The position numbers were made by a program, and so were the translations under genes. A stretch of DNA of 64,000 nt from Ooceraea biroi (Eukaryota; Arthropoda; Insecta; Hymenoptera; Formicidae): the NCBI RefSeq assembly GCF_003672135.1, contig NC_039515.1, positions 10,230,001-10,294,000 on the forward strand, in the 5' to 3' direction. Below, one piece after another: positions 1 to 10,440 of this stretch (its first letter is position 1; each line of letters begins with the position of its first letter). A model generated the notes under the pieces. The model was not told the DNA's origin. It worked only from the letters and a program-made list of their open reading frames with translations, and did not search any database.

Positions 1-82
1 AACGCAAAGTACGATTTTCTCCAAATTTGCATGGAAGTACGTCGTCATAGTGCACAATCGACTAGTAGATCATTTGCGACAA
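1..82 (-). repeat. Inverted copy of the ~150 bp subterminal repeat
   Basis: The stretch is the reverse complement of the tandem units at 4486-4990 (shared cores such as GATCTACTAGTCGATTGTGC). It forms the left arm of the foldback structure and is cut by the window edge. Confidence 0.85.
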
Positions 83-352
83 GACACGCATTGCGGCAAA
101 AAATGAATTGACAATGCTGTCATTAAACCATTGATCGCAGTTGAGCCTCATGAAATTTGCCAGCTTTAAATCATAATCCGCGATAGTTTTGGATAAATAC
201 GGAAATCCCGTAGGCCATTCGGTATTATGTGAAAAGAAATCATCGGTGATCGATACTCTTGATGAAGCGTTTATTGTTTCTTTTCGTTCTCCGAATGGAT
301 CGATGTCGCTACTTGTTTTGTCATTCTGAACTGCGGAAGAGCGTTGCTTGGT
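83..352 (-). pseudogene. Inverted scrap of the element's own Ulp1 gene 5' region
   Basis: Read on the minus strand this encodes a near-copy of the N-terminal part of the protease at 3018-4064 (shared peptides ITDDFFSHNTEWPTGFPYL and IVNSFFAA). It lacks about 110 bases that sit between two TCAGAA repeats in the plus-strand copy, which points to a microhomology deletion. After IVNSFFAA the sequence runs straight into the subterminal repeat. It is therefore a rearranged, non-functional piece of the left arm. Confidence 0.8.
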
Positions 353-412
353 CAAATGACAATCACTCAGGGAAAGAGTGGGAGGAAGAAAAGCGATTGC
401 AGCGACAGTCAC

Positions 413-653
413 GCGTGATTGTCATTTTACAAGTGACTGCACAATTGCCAAGACATACAGCGGATAGAGAAATAAGTTGGCTCTCAGATTCTATCATTCT
501 CGGATGATAAGCGCTCGCAGCGAATTCGCAAAAACATTTGTGTTTTAAAAATTGATTTTTCTAAACTAAATCATTGTGCGTTTCGACAAGTAATCATTTA
601 CCTCTTACTTATCCCACTGAATTTTCATCCTTCTGAAAGGTTTCTCATTAGTC
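413..653. other. Leader region of the Foldback-like element
   Basis: There is no convincing gene here. The sequence becomes AT-rich before the transposase ATG at 654, so this is the likely 5' leader and promoter, although no clear TATA box was identified. Confidence 0.4.
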
Positions 654-2987
654 ATGGGGACGAAACAAAAATTATTCATTTCAACATCAATGATCGCAGA
701 TGCAATAATTGAACTGTATCCGTTCGATTTTTCACGCGATACAGATGTCGAACAGATATTTCAATATTTAAAAAATGCATCACGGCAAAGTAAAAATAGC
801 GTTTGGGAACGTATCTGTTGTTGTATATTGCCAAATAAAGACGAGAGAACCATTAAGTCGTACGTTCCTAAAACGTACAAAATTTTTCTGCGTTATTTTG
901 AAGACATTTTGAAATTATCACAGACACTTCTGAAGAAAGTTCAAAATGAAAATTGCGACGAAAGCACTCCCTGCACGAGTCACGATTCTATGATTGTATC
1001 GAGTTCCGATGCATTAATCGTAGTCGACTGTTCCTCAGACACGAACTTTGATCATTTTTCAGAAAAACCTTCGAACCGGACTTTAACATTTTTAGATACC
1101 ATCGCCAAAACAGATTCACATGAAGTGGTATCGAATGTAAAAAGGGAAGACCTTCCTTTAAAAATTATCTCTAATGAGACTAACGCGTGTTTCGAAAACA
1201 ATGATCAAGAGAGTTTTATACACCAATCGAATTCAGATTCGAGTGTATCTGAAAATTTTAAATCAGTAGATATGTGGGTAACAGTACCTGCGACATTCTG
1301 GCAACGATTTTGGTCAAGTGAGTTTAAATTACGTCGAGGATGGACTGATGCGTTACTTGACATCGTCAAATCCTCACTTATTTGTAATTTGTCTTTTCGA
1401 TGGCACAAATGCAAATCGCCTAAATCGAAAATCTCGTTTCGTGCGTCTGCCATTTGCACGTTTTCGACTTGTACGAGTTTTAAATTTATTGCGTGTGAAC
1501 CTATTTTTCCTCCGTTCCAAGACATTCGCGTTCGAATCGTTTCACAAAGCGTGATACATCACAAGAAAGGGGAAACTCATCGCCGATTTGTTACAGGTGA
1601 TAAGCGTTTGGCAATATCGAAGCTTTTGCAGGTAGAGGCGCCTAGTACTGTAAAGAACATAATGATGGCAAATGCTAGCGAAAAATTGCTCGAAGCCGGA
1701 AATTTGAATGATGTGTACAGTTTAACGATACTGCAAAAGATTGCGAGTGAAAACAACTCAAAAGACGATCTTGATCCAAATTATTATGCTTACATGCGTA
1801 AATTAATTGACAAGACAAAAGAAAATTGGAAGGGAACCCACATTCAAGGCTTCATACAGCAATGGTCGTTAGAACCATTCTACGTCACATTATTTACCGA
1901 GAAGCAAATAAAAATCTTATTGTCTCTCGGAGAAGGTAAAACTTGTTGCCATTTCGATGCTACGGGCAGCCTATTTTTCTCGCCTCCCGGTATAACGAAA
2001 CGTCTTTATTATTATTCTTTGATATTACCAGGTAATAAAGATTGTGGCCAATTTCCGGTAGCGGAATTAATTTCTAGCGTGCACTCGACAACGTATATTT
2101 GTCACTTTTTTAAGTTGATCGCCGTCTCTTTGAAAAAATTGACGACCCGGACTCCAGCAATCGAAAAAATAGAGACCGATTTCAGTCTGGCGCTCATACA
2201 AGGTGCAATAGAAGGATTAAACGGAATTACATTACTTGATTATTTACATCGTTCATATAATGATTTGGTAAACAAGACAGATATGGTAAGCTCAATGACC
2301 GTTTTACATATTTGTTCCACCCACATGATTAACACCGTTATAAGAAAAGGTTCAAAGATATGTCAAAACGAATCGCAGGTACGTTTAGCAGGCATGGTCA
2401 TAACGAAATTAATTCATAGTAGAACTTTAAAGTCTGCTGAGGAAATATTTTGTCACGCGATTAAAATTTTCGATTTTTAAACGGCCTTATTGGATTTAGA
2501 GAGCAGTATCGAGTTCATACTCAACACCAAAGATAACGCCACGAAGCCAATAAAATTAGAAAACGATCACGACACGTCATACAAATCATTTATCGATAGT
2601 AAAGACAATATCGATAATTTAGTCTCACAGAAATCGCCGTTTTTTATATTTTTTGAAAAGTTATTTCGTTCGGTAAAGGACGCGACTAATGACTTGAGTA
2701 TGCACCGTAACGAATATTATTGTCCGGAATTTATCAAATACTTGCTTACTTATATACTGCCGTATTATTCGATTTTTTCGGCGACTCACATAACACGTTT
2801 CGGCTTGAATCGTGATTCCAACGCATCAGTCGAAAGTTGGTATAATATTATTAAGCATATTTGGTTGAAAGGTAAAAAATTTCCGATACCGCGTTTGATT
2901 CAGAAGATGGAATCGATGTTGCACGGTCGAATTCGAGAAAGATTGTTCAGCACTACAACGAGTCGTCAAGCACGAAACCGAAAATAA
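654..2987 (+). pseudogene. DDE transposase-like protein with one in-frame stop
   Basis: The frame is open from the ATG at 654 to TAA at 2478-2480, then open again in the same frame to TAA at 2985-2987. Counting through the first stop, the likely catalytic triad is D435 in HFDATG, D509 in IETDFSLAL and E727 in NASVESWYN. The family arrangement, with an IDATG-type first aspartate, a TDFSxALI second and a VExW glutamate, is one I recall from many uncharacterised animal transposon proteins. The N-terminal third is low-complexity and Ser/Asn/Asp-rich, followed by a Cys-containing stretch around 1390-1500. The first stop falls inside the conserved fold, so the copy is either dead or needs readthrough. 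The same frame continues into the protease ORF. Exact superfamily is uncertain: MULE/Foldback is favoured by the repeat arms. Confidence 0.65.
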
Positions 2988-3017
2988 CCAAGCAGCGCTC
3001 TTCCGCAGTTCAGAAAA

Positions 3018-4064
3018 GTGACAGAGGAGTGGAAGAAGAAAAAAAAGAGTGAACGAATTAATTCGTTTTTCACAATGCCGAAAAAAATCGAAAGTTCCCA
3101 ATTTGAAGTGTCGTCGCAAATTCAGAATGGCAAAACAAGTAGCGACATCGATCCATCCGGAGAACGAAAAGAAATAATAAACGCTTCATCGAGAGTATCG
3201 ATCACCGATGATTTCTTTTCACACAATACTGAATGGCCTACCGGATTTCCGTATTTATCCAAAACGATCGCGGGTTATGATTTAAAGCCGGCAAATTTCA
3301 TGAGGCTCAACTGCAATCAATGGTTTGATGATAGCATTGTCAATTCATTTTTTGCCGCGATAACAGACGAAGCTAGAACTCATGGATATTCTACCATTTT
3401 TTTTTATATATTCTGCACAGTTCGTATGATGGAAACTAGCAAAATAAGTCGAGGCTTCCTGAAGTGGATCTCGCTAAATAAAGTATTCGAATACGACGTT
3501 TGGCTTCTGCCAGTTATGAAGAATTCCCATTGGTCGTTGCTTGTCGTTAGTCTTCGGGACAGGCTATTTTTTTATATTGATTCGCTTCACGGCCGACCAC
3601 CGCAAACTTTAATCGATTCGTACATTGAAATTATCGATCAAGGAATGAAAATAAAAAAGAAGCAAATTGATTGGAAAAAATGGCAATTATATTGTCCAAA
3701 CGACATTCCGCATCAAAATGTAACAAGTGACGGAAGAAAAATTCCTACTGGAGATTGTGGCGTCCACGTCTGCACTTGGGGTTACACAATAACAAGTGGA
3801 TCATGTCGAATATTCAACAGCAACGATATGGCAGATATTCGGAAAAGCATTGCGCGTTATTTAGTGAATGTTAAGGAACCGGTAAAAGTGGATCTTGCCC
3901 GATCAGAATATACGACATTTCTCGTTGACAGCGACGACGCTAATACTGAAAAGGGGAAACACATTACATATAATGTAAAAGACAGAATGGTTCTAAGTCC
4001 ACCATGTGGTTACTCGAACACGCTAAAATATTGCGCGCAGCTATGTTTTAATGAAATTAAATAA
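3018..4064 (+). CDS. Ulp1/C48-type cysteine protease encoded by the transposon
   Basis: This is a SUMO-protease-like papain-fold enzyme. Numbered from the GTG at 3018, the catalytic set is H171 (NSHWSLLVV), D188 (FFYIDSLHG) and C247 (TGDCGVHVC), in the order and spacing expected of C48 peptidases. The better start is the ATG at 3075, since the stretch before it is a Lys-rich run without family similarity. The protein lies 30 bases after the transposase stop and in the same reading frame, so a fused or readthrough product is possible. Ulp1 domains are known passengers of several DNA transposon groups, including MULEs. No stop or frameshift is seen, which makes it the best preserved gene of this element. 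Target specificity cannot be read from the sequence. Confidence 0.8.
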   Translation: MTEEWKKKKKSERINSFFTMPKKIESSQFEVSSQIQNGKTSSDIDPSGERKEIINASSRVSITDDFFSHNTEWPTGFPYLSKTIAGYDLKPANFMRLNCNQWFDDSIVNSFFAAITDEARTHGYSTIFFYIFCTVRMMETSKISRGFLKWISLNKVFEYDVWLLPVMKNSHWSLLVVSLRDRLFFYIDSLHGRPPQTLIDSYIEIIDQGMKIKKKQIDWKKWQLYCPNDIPHQNVTSDGRKIPTGDCGVHVCTWGYTITSGSCRIFNSNDMADIRKSIARYLVNVKEPVKVDLARSEYTTFLVDSDDANTEKGKHITYNVKDRMVLSPPCGYSNTLKYCAQLCFNEIK

Positions 4065-4240
4065 TATAATAATAATAATGATTTAATATTAATAATAATA
4101 ATGATATAATATTAATAATAATGGTAAAATTAAAATTAGCTGTACAATTTAAAACAAAACTATAAAAAACAAAAAAATATTTAAAAAGAAAAAAAAATAA
4201 AAAAGACAAAAAACAAAAAAAAAACAAGTGGAGCCGTAAA

Positions 4241-4285
4241 ACCGCTACGTCCTCGTCGTCGGCTCTGGGTAAGGCAGAAAGCGGT
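4241..4285 (+). ncRNA. Candidate structured RNA hairpin, copy A
   Basis: A 6-bp stem (ACCGCT with AGCGGT) encloses a 33-nt loop. A further CCG/CGG pairing is possible at 4234-4236 and 4288-4290. A second hairpin at 6951-6995 has a loop of the same length with 25 of 33 identical bases, but three of its six stem pairs differ while staying complementary. That is covariation, the usual sign of a selected RNA fold. No known ribozyme or riboswitch consensus was recognised on either strand. Confidence 0.4.
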
Positions 4286-4485
4286 AACGGGTACTTTATG
4301 AAAAACTCGGTTCATTGTTCTGTTAATCGATTATACGTTGCAAGAACGCATTCTCATTAAAATTTCTCTAATACGGTTAATTAAATTATTCTGGACTTCA
4401 ATTAATATTTTTGTAGAAATTTGAAGGAAACGTTCTCTGCGTTTATCTGACGAATATAACAAAAAAATAAACAATTAATAACGAT

Positions 4486-4990
4486 CGCAAATGATCTACT
4501 AGTCGATTGTGCGCTATGACAACGTACTTCCATGCAAATTTGGAGAAAATCGTACTTTGCGTTTAGCCACGGGACGCAAGAGACGAAAAAAAGTAATAAA
4601 AAAAATTAATAACAAATAGCAAAATGCGTATCTTGTCGCAAATGATCTACTAGTCGATTGTGCATTATGACAACGTACTTTCATGCAAATTTAGAGAAAA
4701 TCGTACTTTGCGTTTAGCCGCGGGACGCAAGAGACGAAAAAAATTAATAAAAAAATTAATAACAAATAGCAAAATGCGTGTCTTGTCGCAAATGATCTAC
4801 TAGTCGATTGTGCACTATGACAACGTACTTCCATGCAAATTTGGAGAAAATCCTACTTTGCGTTTAGCCGTAGGACGCGAAAAACATTGAAAAATATTTT
4901 AAGTAATTAAAAACAATTACGAAATTATGAGTCTTAGCACAAGTGATCGGTTAATCGATTCTGCACTATAACGACGAAATCCTATGCAAA
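4486..4990 (+). repeat. Subterminal tandem repeat, ~150 bp unit
   Basis: Units begin near 4486, 4637, 4787 and, degenerate, about 4936. Each contains a conserved ~80-base block ending in a TTTGCGTTTAGC-like motif, then an A-rich spacer. They match the inverted block at 1-82 and form the right arm of the element. The preceding 4065-4240 is A-rich and non-coding. Confidence 0.9.
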
Positions 4991-5122
4991 TTTTAAAAAA
5001 TTCGGTTAAAGAACTCATAATCAGGGAATTTTTAACTTTCGATTGAATAGCGTCCCAGGGGCGCCTATATGTCATTCGGTCCTGGCCGCGCGGCATTTGG
5101 CTGCTAGCTCTGGCTGCTAGCT

Positions 5123-5597
5123 TCAGCTACATGGCAATTTTAGGTGACTCCATAAAATATCGTATATTGCATCAGACCAACCACTAATAAGTACCTCATA
5201 TTCGCGATCTTTGTATTTTAAGATGTGCGATTTAAGGCTATCCCATTCGCTTTTTGATAACGCTATTGTTTTGCGAAGAGTTGGTAATACGCAATCCGAT
5301 TCACCCATCGACCAATTTAAATCGTCTCGCAAATCATCCGCGGTTATGTCGAGATCACTTTCATCTTTGGTAGATTCTAATGTTTCGATTCCATGTATTC
5401 GATTGAAAACATTATTCCTAGTTTTTGACAAATAGAGATAGATGTAGTCCTTTGACATCTTACCTCTCATCGCATCAACAGCCTTTTTCCAAACATCGTC
5501 ATCCCATGCTAAAAATTTGTCTTTATTATTCGATAAACCGAAGTCCTTTCAGGGCTTCGTAACTTTCATTCGGCGAATTCGTCGGTGTTCGAGGCAT
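5123..5597 (-). pseudogene. 5' fragment of a related DDE transposase gene
   Basis: On the minus strand an ATG at 5595-5597 opens a short frame that is shifted within about 100 bases. A second frame then runs through MSKDYIYLYLSKTRNN to GWSDAIYDILW at 5123. The segment with EWDSL followed by GWSDAIYDILW aligns with GWTDALLDIV in the transposase at 654-2987, so this looks like the N-terminal piece of another member of that family. The catalytic part is absent. A divergent, truncated relative is the best reading; a host gene is possible but unsupported. Confidence 0.45.
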
Positions 5598-5639
5598 TAT
5601 TATATTATTCCCGAAGCTGACTCAGGATGAGTTGCTCAG

Positions 5640-6340
5640 GATGAAAACGCTAAAAGAATAGTAAAGTTATCACAGCAACGGCTGCCTCCTTTACACTTAC
5701 AATTAGAGCAGTGCTCGGAGTTAGATGCTCTTTTCAACCCGATTGGCGACGTCTTTTGTTTCCCTACTATCGCTCGAAGCTCGACGCTCGACGGCAGACG
5801 GAACAGTATCCTCCACCGCTAAGCGGACACAGACGTAGTTTATGCCCGCAGAGCTCGGAAAGATTTGCACGCAACGGCCGATTTTCAGCAACCTCCACCT
5901 CCCGCTATTCCCCTTACAGCACTGCTCAAGAATGGAATTTTATTATAGTTGTACTGCTTTTGATGTTCACCACTTATAGCAGTTTTTAAGATAATAATTG
6001 CAATTAAATATACCCGAATCAAATACAGATTTTGAGTATATATTTTCGTACTCGGAAATAGTAAATAGATATTTGTAATATTGCTAATTTCGATTTTAAT
6101 CCTTCATAACCTAAAGTGAAGACAATCTGCTGTCAGGTGAACTTCGAAACTGTTTGTAGTTGTTTGTATCTACATAAATTTCGATTGCAGGTGCTCCAAA
6201 CAACGAAAACCAATTTTTAAAAGACTACGTCGTTTATAGTTACTGTCTTAGATCTTACAAACGAAGAATGTGGTTCTGTAATTGTTAAAAAATTATTTTT
6301 TGCCCAGTGCATCGTTTGTACCTAATTTCCGAGTACCTAC
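5640..6340. other. Unassigned sequence
   Basis: The stretch 5690-5920 is richer in GC than its surroundings and the rest is AT-rich. The short open frame at 5711-5989 has no recognisable domain. No repeat or RNA gene was recognised. Confidence 0.5.
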
Positions 6341-6344
6341 AATC

Positions 6345-6835
6345 GCAATAATGGAACTGCAAACAACTACAAACGATTTCAAAGAAGACTGCGCAAGCGG
6401 ATTTGCGATATCTCAACAAATGACAAAGTTGGCTATTTTTTATTTAAACAAATGTTAATAACTTTTGAACGGGTCAACTACAAACGAAACGGAAAGCACT
6501 ACAAACAACTACAGACGATTCTAAAGAAGACTACGCAAGCGGATGCGCGTTATCTCAACAAATGGCAAAGTTGACTATTTTTTATTTAAACAAATGTTAA
6601 TAACTTTTGAACGGTTCAACTATAAACGAAACGAAAAGCACTACAAACAACTACAATCGATTCTAAAGAAGACTACACAAACGAATTTGAGATATCTCAA
6701 TGTAGGGTGCGAGGCATTTTAAAAAATTTTTGTAGTTTTTATATCTTTTAATGGATAAAACTACAAACGAAATTATTGTTACTACAAACAACTACAAACG
6801 AAATGCTATTATTTTCCATAGTAAAAAATTAATTT
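6345..6835 (+). repeat. ~125 bp tandem array, copy 1
   Basis: About four degenerate units share ACTACAAACAACTACAAACG, GCGCAAGCGGATT, ATCTCAACAAATG and TTTAAACAAATGTTAATAAC blocks. The same units recur at 31380-32170 (plus) and 57000-57235 (minus). The array ends at a GTCGGGTGCTAGGTTCACAT sequence also found right after the second array, so the array is part of a dispersed element rather than a local satellite. Confidence 0.85.
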
Positions 6836-6869
6836 TTTAAATGTCGGGTGCTAGGTTCACATAGCTACT

Positions 6870-6935
6870 GGACTCACGTGAATCAAGCACCCTAAACTGT
6901 GAGAGGCAAGGGGATTCACGTGAATCAAGCACCTC
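6870..6935 (+). repeat. Direct repeat containing TTCACGTGAA palindrome
   Basis: GACTCACGTGAATCAAGCACC and GATTCACGTGAATCAAGCACC lie about 42 bases apart between the array end and hairpin copy B. The CACGTG core is an E-box-like palindrome. Function is unknown. Confidence 0.6.
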
Positions 6936-6950
6936 ACAGGGAACATACCC

Positions 6951-6995
6951 CCTACTACGTCCACGTCGTTGTTCCTGGGTAACGCTAAAAGTAGG
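6951..6995 (+). ncRNA. Candidate structured RNA hairpin, copy B
   Basis: The stem CCTACT/AGTAGG encloses a 33-nt loop sharing ACGTCC, CGTCGT and CTGGGTAA with copy A at 4241-4285. Three stem pairs differ from copy A and all remain paired. It sits about 115 bases after the end of the ~125 bp array. Confidence 0.4.
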
Positions 6996-7009
6996 AGTCA
7001 AGTCATTGA

Positions 7010-8347
7010 TAATCTTGTTAACTAATTTCAATTAAAAATTTAGTTTGACCTTGAAATTACCTCAAAGTCAAGTTCAAGGTCATGACCTGACGTCCACCTC
7101 CAAATACTACAACATTTGTCTGAAATATTTTTCACTATCTCGCTTAGCTTACGGGTTACTTGAGTGAATTAATATTACGCGTTTGTCCTTGAAATGCCCC
7201 TAAAGTTCATTTTGATCACAGTCATGAGTTACCTATCTGGACGTGAAATTTTCCGTACTTTCCATTTCCATAGTCAGAAATAGGGATTCCCATTTGAAAA
7301 AATCAGTTTGGCCTCACAATGACCTTGACCCTTCACTTCAAAATCAAAGTCAAGGTCACCGCTAGGTGTCTCCCTACATATTGTACAACTTTTGTCTGAG
7401 GCATTTTCCGCTATCGCCCCTACCTGAGGAGATATTCCCGTGAACGGATTAAAATATAATTTGGAATGCTGTAACTCATTGAAAAATGGTCTAATTGCAA
7501 AAAACAAAAAACCGTTGTGTTCGTCTCATTGTCAGCTACAACTTTTACTCAGAGAGAAAAATCAACTTCCATTTAAAAAAATAGCCGCCATGATGAAATC
7601 TCTAAAGTAGCGCATCTACAATTAAATTGATAATATTATCATCTTGCTCCCTCGAAGCCATACAACTTTTGTCTGAGGCATTTTCCGCTATCGCCCCTAC
7701 CTGAGGAGATATTCCCGTGGACGGATTAAAATGGCCCATCCTGTATATCATTACATTTTATAATTTGTTCCATCTCGCGAGTAATTATTAAGTAAAAAAT
7801 CTCTAAAACCTATTAAAATCGAAATCTCTAAAAAATTATCTTTCCAAAAACAGATTTAAAAATGTGCCAGATATACGGTGTGAATTATTTGAATCTATTT
7901 TCCTATAAAAGGGTTGGAAAATATCAAATATTTTTACAATTTGTACAATGTGTACAAAAAGAAACAAATATTTTATGCAAAAAGCTGAGCACTGTTAGAG
8001 GACCAATTATATAAAGTATTACAATAATAACTAAATTCACGCGTTAATAATTATATTTTCTTAGTACTTTGTCTCTTTTACTTTTTCTCTTTCCTTTTCT
8101 TCCTTTCCTTGTATTAACATTTTAAAGAAATAAATTAATATTATTCTTCCATTATTATACTATAAACAGTAAAAATTAACAACACCAAGCTTGTTTTATC
8201 GTTTTGCAATATTTGTTTAATTAGTGCCAATTTCTGATATTCTTTTTATAGAAAAATAGGTTAAATATTCGCCGTGTGTAATTGACGTCTTTTTTGTATT
8301 TTTATAAAAAGGTTATTTTTAAAAACATCTTTTTCAGCACATTAATA
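7010..8347. other. Non-coding stretch with TE-end fragments
   Basis: The part 7040-7360 carries several TGACCTTGA/AAGGTCA motifs also seen in the arms of the element at 15755-19165. A direct repeat of about 70 bases (containing GAGGCATTTTCCGCTATCGC) occurs at 7397-7467 and 7674-7732, the second ending in a CATCCTGTATA sequence like a mariner-type terminus. This suggests remains of a non-autonomous element. From 7750 to 8347 only AT-rich sequence is seen. Confidence 0.5.
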
Positions 8348-9636
8348 TTGGGTTGAGTAAAAAGTAATTTCGTATTTTGGGTAGATGTCATTAAGAAAAG
8401 ATATTGGCAGCTAACTTCACTCAAGATGTGACATTACCATTATTTTTCTGAAAGGTTATGTTTTCCTGTGTGTATAAAGTCATCATTCATCAAAATCGAT
8501 TCAGTAGTTTGTATTTAGTGGCATTGTAAACATGGAGCAAAACAAGTAGTATTTTCGGTATTTGATGCTTTTTTATTTTCACAAAGGGAAAAACGCAACG
8601 CAAACTAAAGAAAAGATATGTGCTGTGTATGGGGAGGATGTCGTAAGCGAACGTGTGTGCCAAAACCGGTTTGCGGAATTTCGTGCTAGTGATACGACAT
8701 GTGAAGATGGAAAGCGCTCAGGTAGGCCATTGGTTGCAGATGATGATCAAATCAAGACGTTGATTGAAAATAATCCACATTATACGACACGAGATATCGC
8801 ACAAATTGTCAACGTATCTCAGAAGACCGTTGTGAACCGCTTGCACTCACTTGGCTACGTGTCTCGGTACGATATTTGGGTACCTCATAATTTGACTGAA
8901 AAAAAATTTAATGGACCGCATCTCCATCTGCGATTCATTGCTCAAACGCAACGAAAACAATCCATTTTTAAAACGAATAGTAACGGGCCACGAAAAGTGG
9001 ATTGTATACAAGAATGTTGAGCGCAAAAGATCGTGAGGGAAGCGAGATGAACCGCCGCAAACCACACCAAAGCAAAACATACACACAAAAAAAAGTCATA
9101 TTGTGTATTTGGTGGGATTGGAAAGGAATCATATATTATGAACTGCTTCCACAAAATCAAACAATTGATTCGAAGGAGTACTGTTCCCAACTGCACCAGT
9201 TGAAGGCAGCAATCGACGAGAAGCGACTAGAATTGAGCAATTGTTATGGTGTCATCTTCCATCAAGACAACATTAGACCGCACGTATCTTTGGCAACCCG
9301 TCAAAAATTATTGCAGCTTGGGTGGGACGTCTTGCCTCATCCGCCATATTCACCTGACCTGGCACCATCAGATTTCCACTTATTCAGATCGTTACAGAAT
9401 TCGCTTAATGGAAACAATTTCATTTCTTTGGAAGCTTGCAAACAACACCTTGAGGAATTTTTCACTCAGAATACTGGGAAGTTTTGGGAGGATAGAATTC
9501 TTAAATTACCTGAAAGATGGCGAAATGTTATTGAAAAAAATGGTGCATACATTGTTTAATAAAGTTATTTTTTAATATCAAAATTTTGTTTTTGACTTTG
9601 ACCAAAAAATACGAAATTATTTTTTACTCAACCCAA
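8348..9636 (+). mobile_element. mariner transposon with intact ends
   Basis: The termini TTGGGTTGAGTAAAAAGTAA and its inverted mate (ends ...ACTCAACCCAA) bound 1,289 bases and are flanked by TA at 8346-8347 and 9637-9638, the standard mariner target duplication. One broken transposase gene lies inside. Confidence 0.95.
8532..9559 (+). pseudogene. mariner DD34D transposase, inactivated
   Basis: This is the cut-and-paste transposase of the surrounding mariner. The start is the ATG at 8532 (MEQNK), followed by a TAG at about 8547. The N-terminal HTH region is readable in that frame to about 8950 (KGKNATQTKEKICAVYGED, WVPHNLTEKK). A shifted frame around 8970-9040 holds the TGxEKW motif with His where the first catalytic Asp belongs. 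The C-terminal frame from about 9090 contains HQDNIRPH and PYSPDLAPSDFHLF with 34 residues between the aspartates. One stop, at least two frameshifts and loss of the first Asp mean it is dead. The sequence resembles the mellifera-type mariner branch, but this subfamily call is weak. Confidence 0.9.
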
Positions 9637-10008
9637 TACATATGTACTGTGATAAGTACCGTTTTACGTGATTAGGTTAGCAGCACATATAAATTCATAG
9701 TAATATTTAAGCAGTAAACGAATCGACTACTCATGATCGAGATTTCAAACCGTTATGTTACAACTTAAAATTAAATGTTGAGTCGAATAAATTGACACGA
9801 CTTTCACTCAATTAGAAGTTGTTGCACTTGCCGCGTAAACTTGACGCAAAATATTATCCCTTGATCTTTCCTCTCTTTCTCAAAAACATTGTTTATCTTA
9901 ACTATTAAGTCAGATAACTAAGTAACTATTAGAAAACTGACAAGTTGTAAGATATTTGTTTCATTTATATGAAATATTTAATTCAGATAAAATAATAAAA
10001 TGACTATA
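9637..10008. other. AT-rich spacer
   Basis: I see nothing here beyond the flanking TA dinucleotides of the neighbouring transposons. Confidence 0.6.
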
Positions 10009-10440
10009 CAGGGTGTTCCAAAAACATACCGACAAACTTCAGGGGGTTATAGAGGACACCAAAACAAGCAACTTTTATTAATATACCGATACCCGAAAAT
10101 GAGCCGTTTTTGCAGGAGAGTAAATTATTTGGATTTATAACAAATGCTCAAAATGTTGGCCATTTTCTTCTATACACAGATGACGATGAATAGAAGCAAA
10201 TGTACTATGATGATGTTGACGACGATTTGGATTTCTCTTTCAAAGAAAGATGAGAATGTTTATCATTGATAGTAAACGCAACTATTCCCGAAATCGCTCG
10301 GTCGAACGATTTCTGTTAGTAAACACCGTGAGTATCCACTTACGAGGTACGCTTACAAGACATTGACAACAATCTCCCATTTGATTGATTACCTCAGTAA
10401 CGTTAGTGTCTGTTACAATAATACGAAATTCGTCTTCAAA

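Larger units (their letters stand above)
1..4990 (+). mobile_element. Foldback-like DNA transposon with transposase and Ulp1 protease
   Basis: The first ~82 bases are the reverse complement of a unit that recurs near 4486, 4637 and 4787, so the element is bounded by inverted copies of a subterminal repeat. Between them lie a transposase-like gene and a Ulp1-type protease gene on the plus strand. Long arms built from tandem units are the hallmark of Foldback/MULE-type elements. The window starts inside the element, so the true left end and target duplication cannot be seen. The superfamily (MULE/Foldback) is inferred from architecture. Confidence 0.65.

Noticed and set aside
4241..4285. Hairpin as a twister, twister-sister or hammerhead ribozyme
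   Set aside because: None of the core consensus elements that I know fits on either strand; it is kept only as an unassigned structure.
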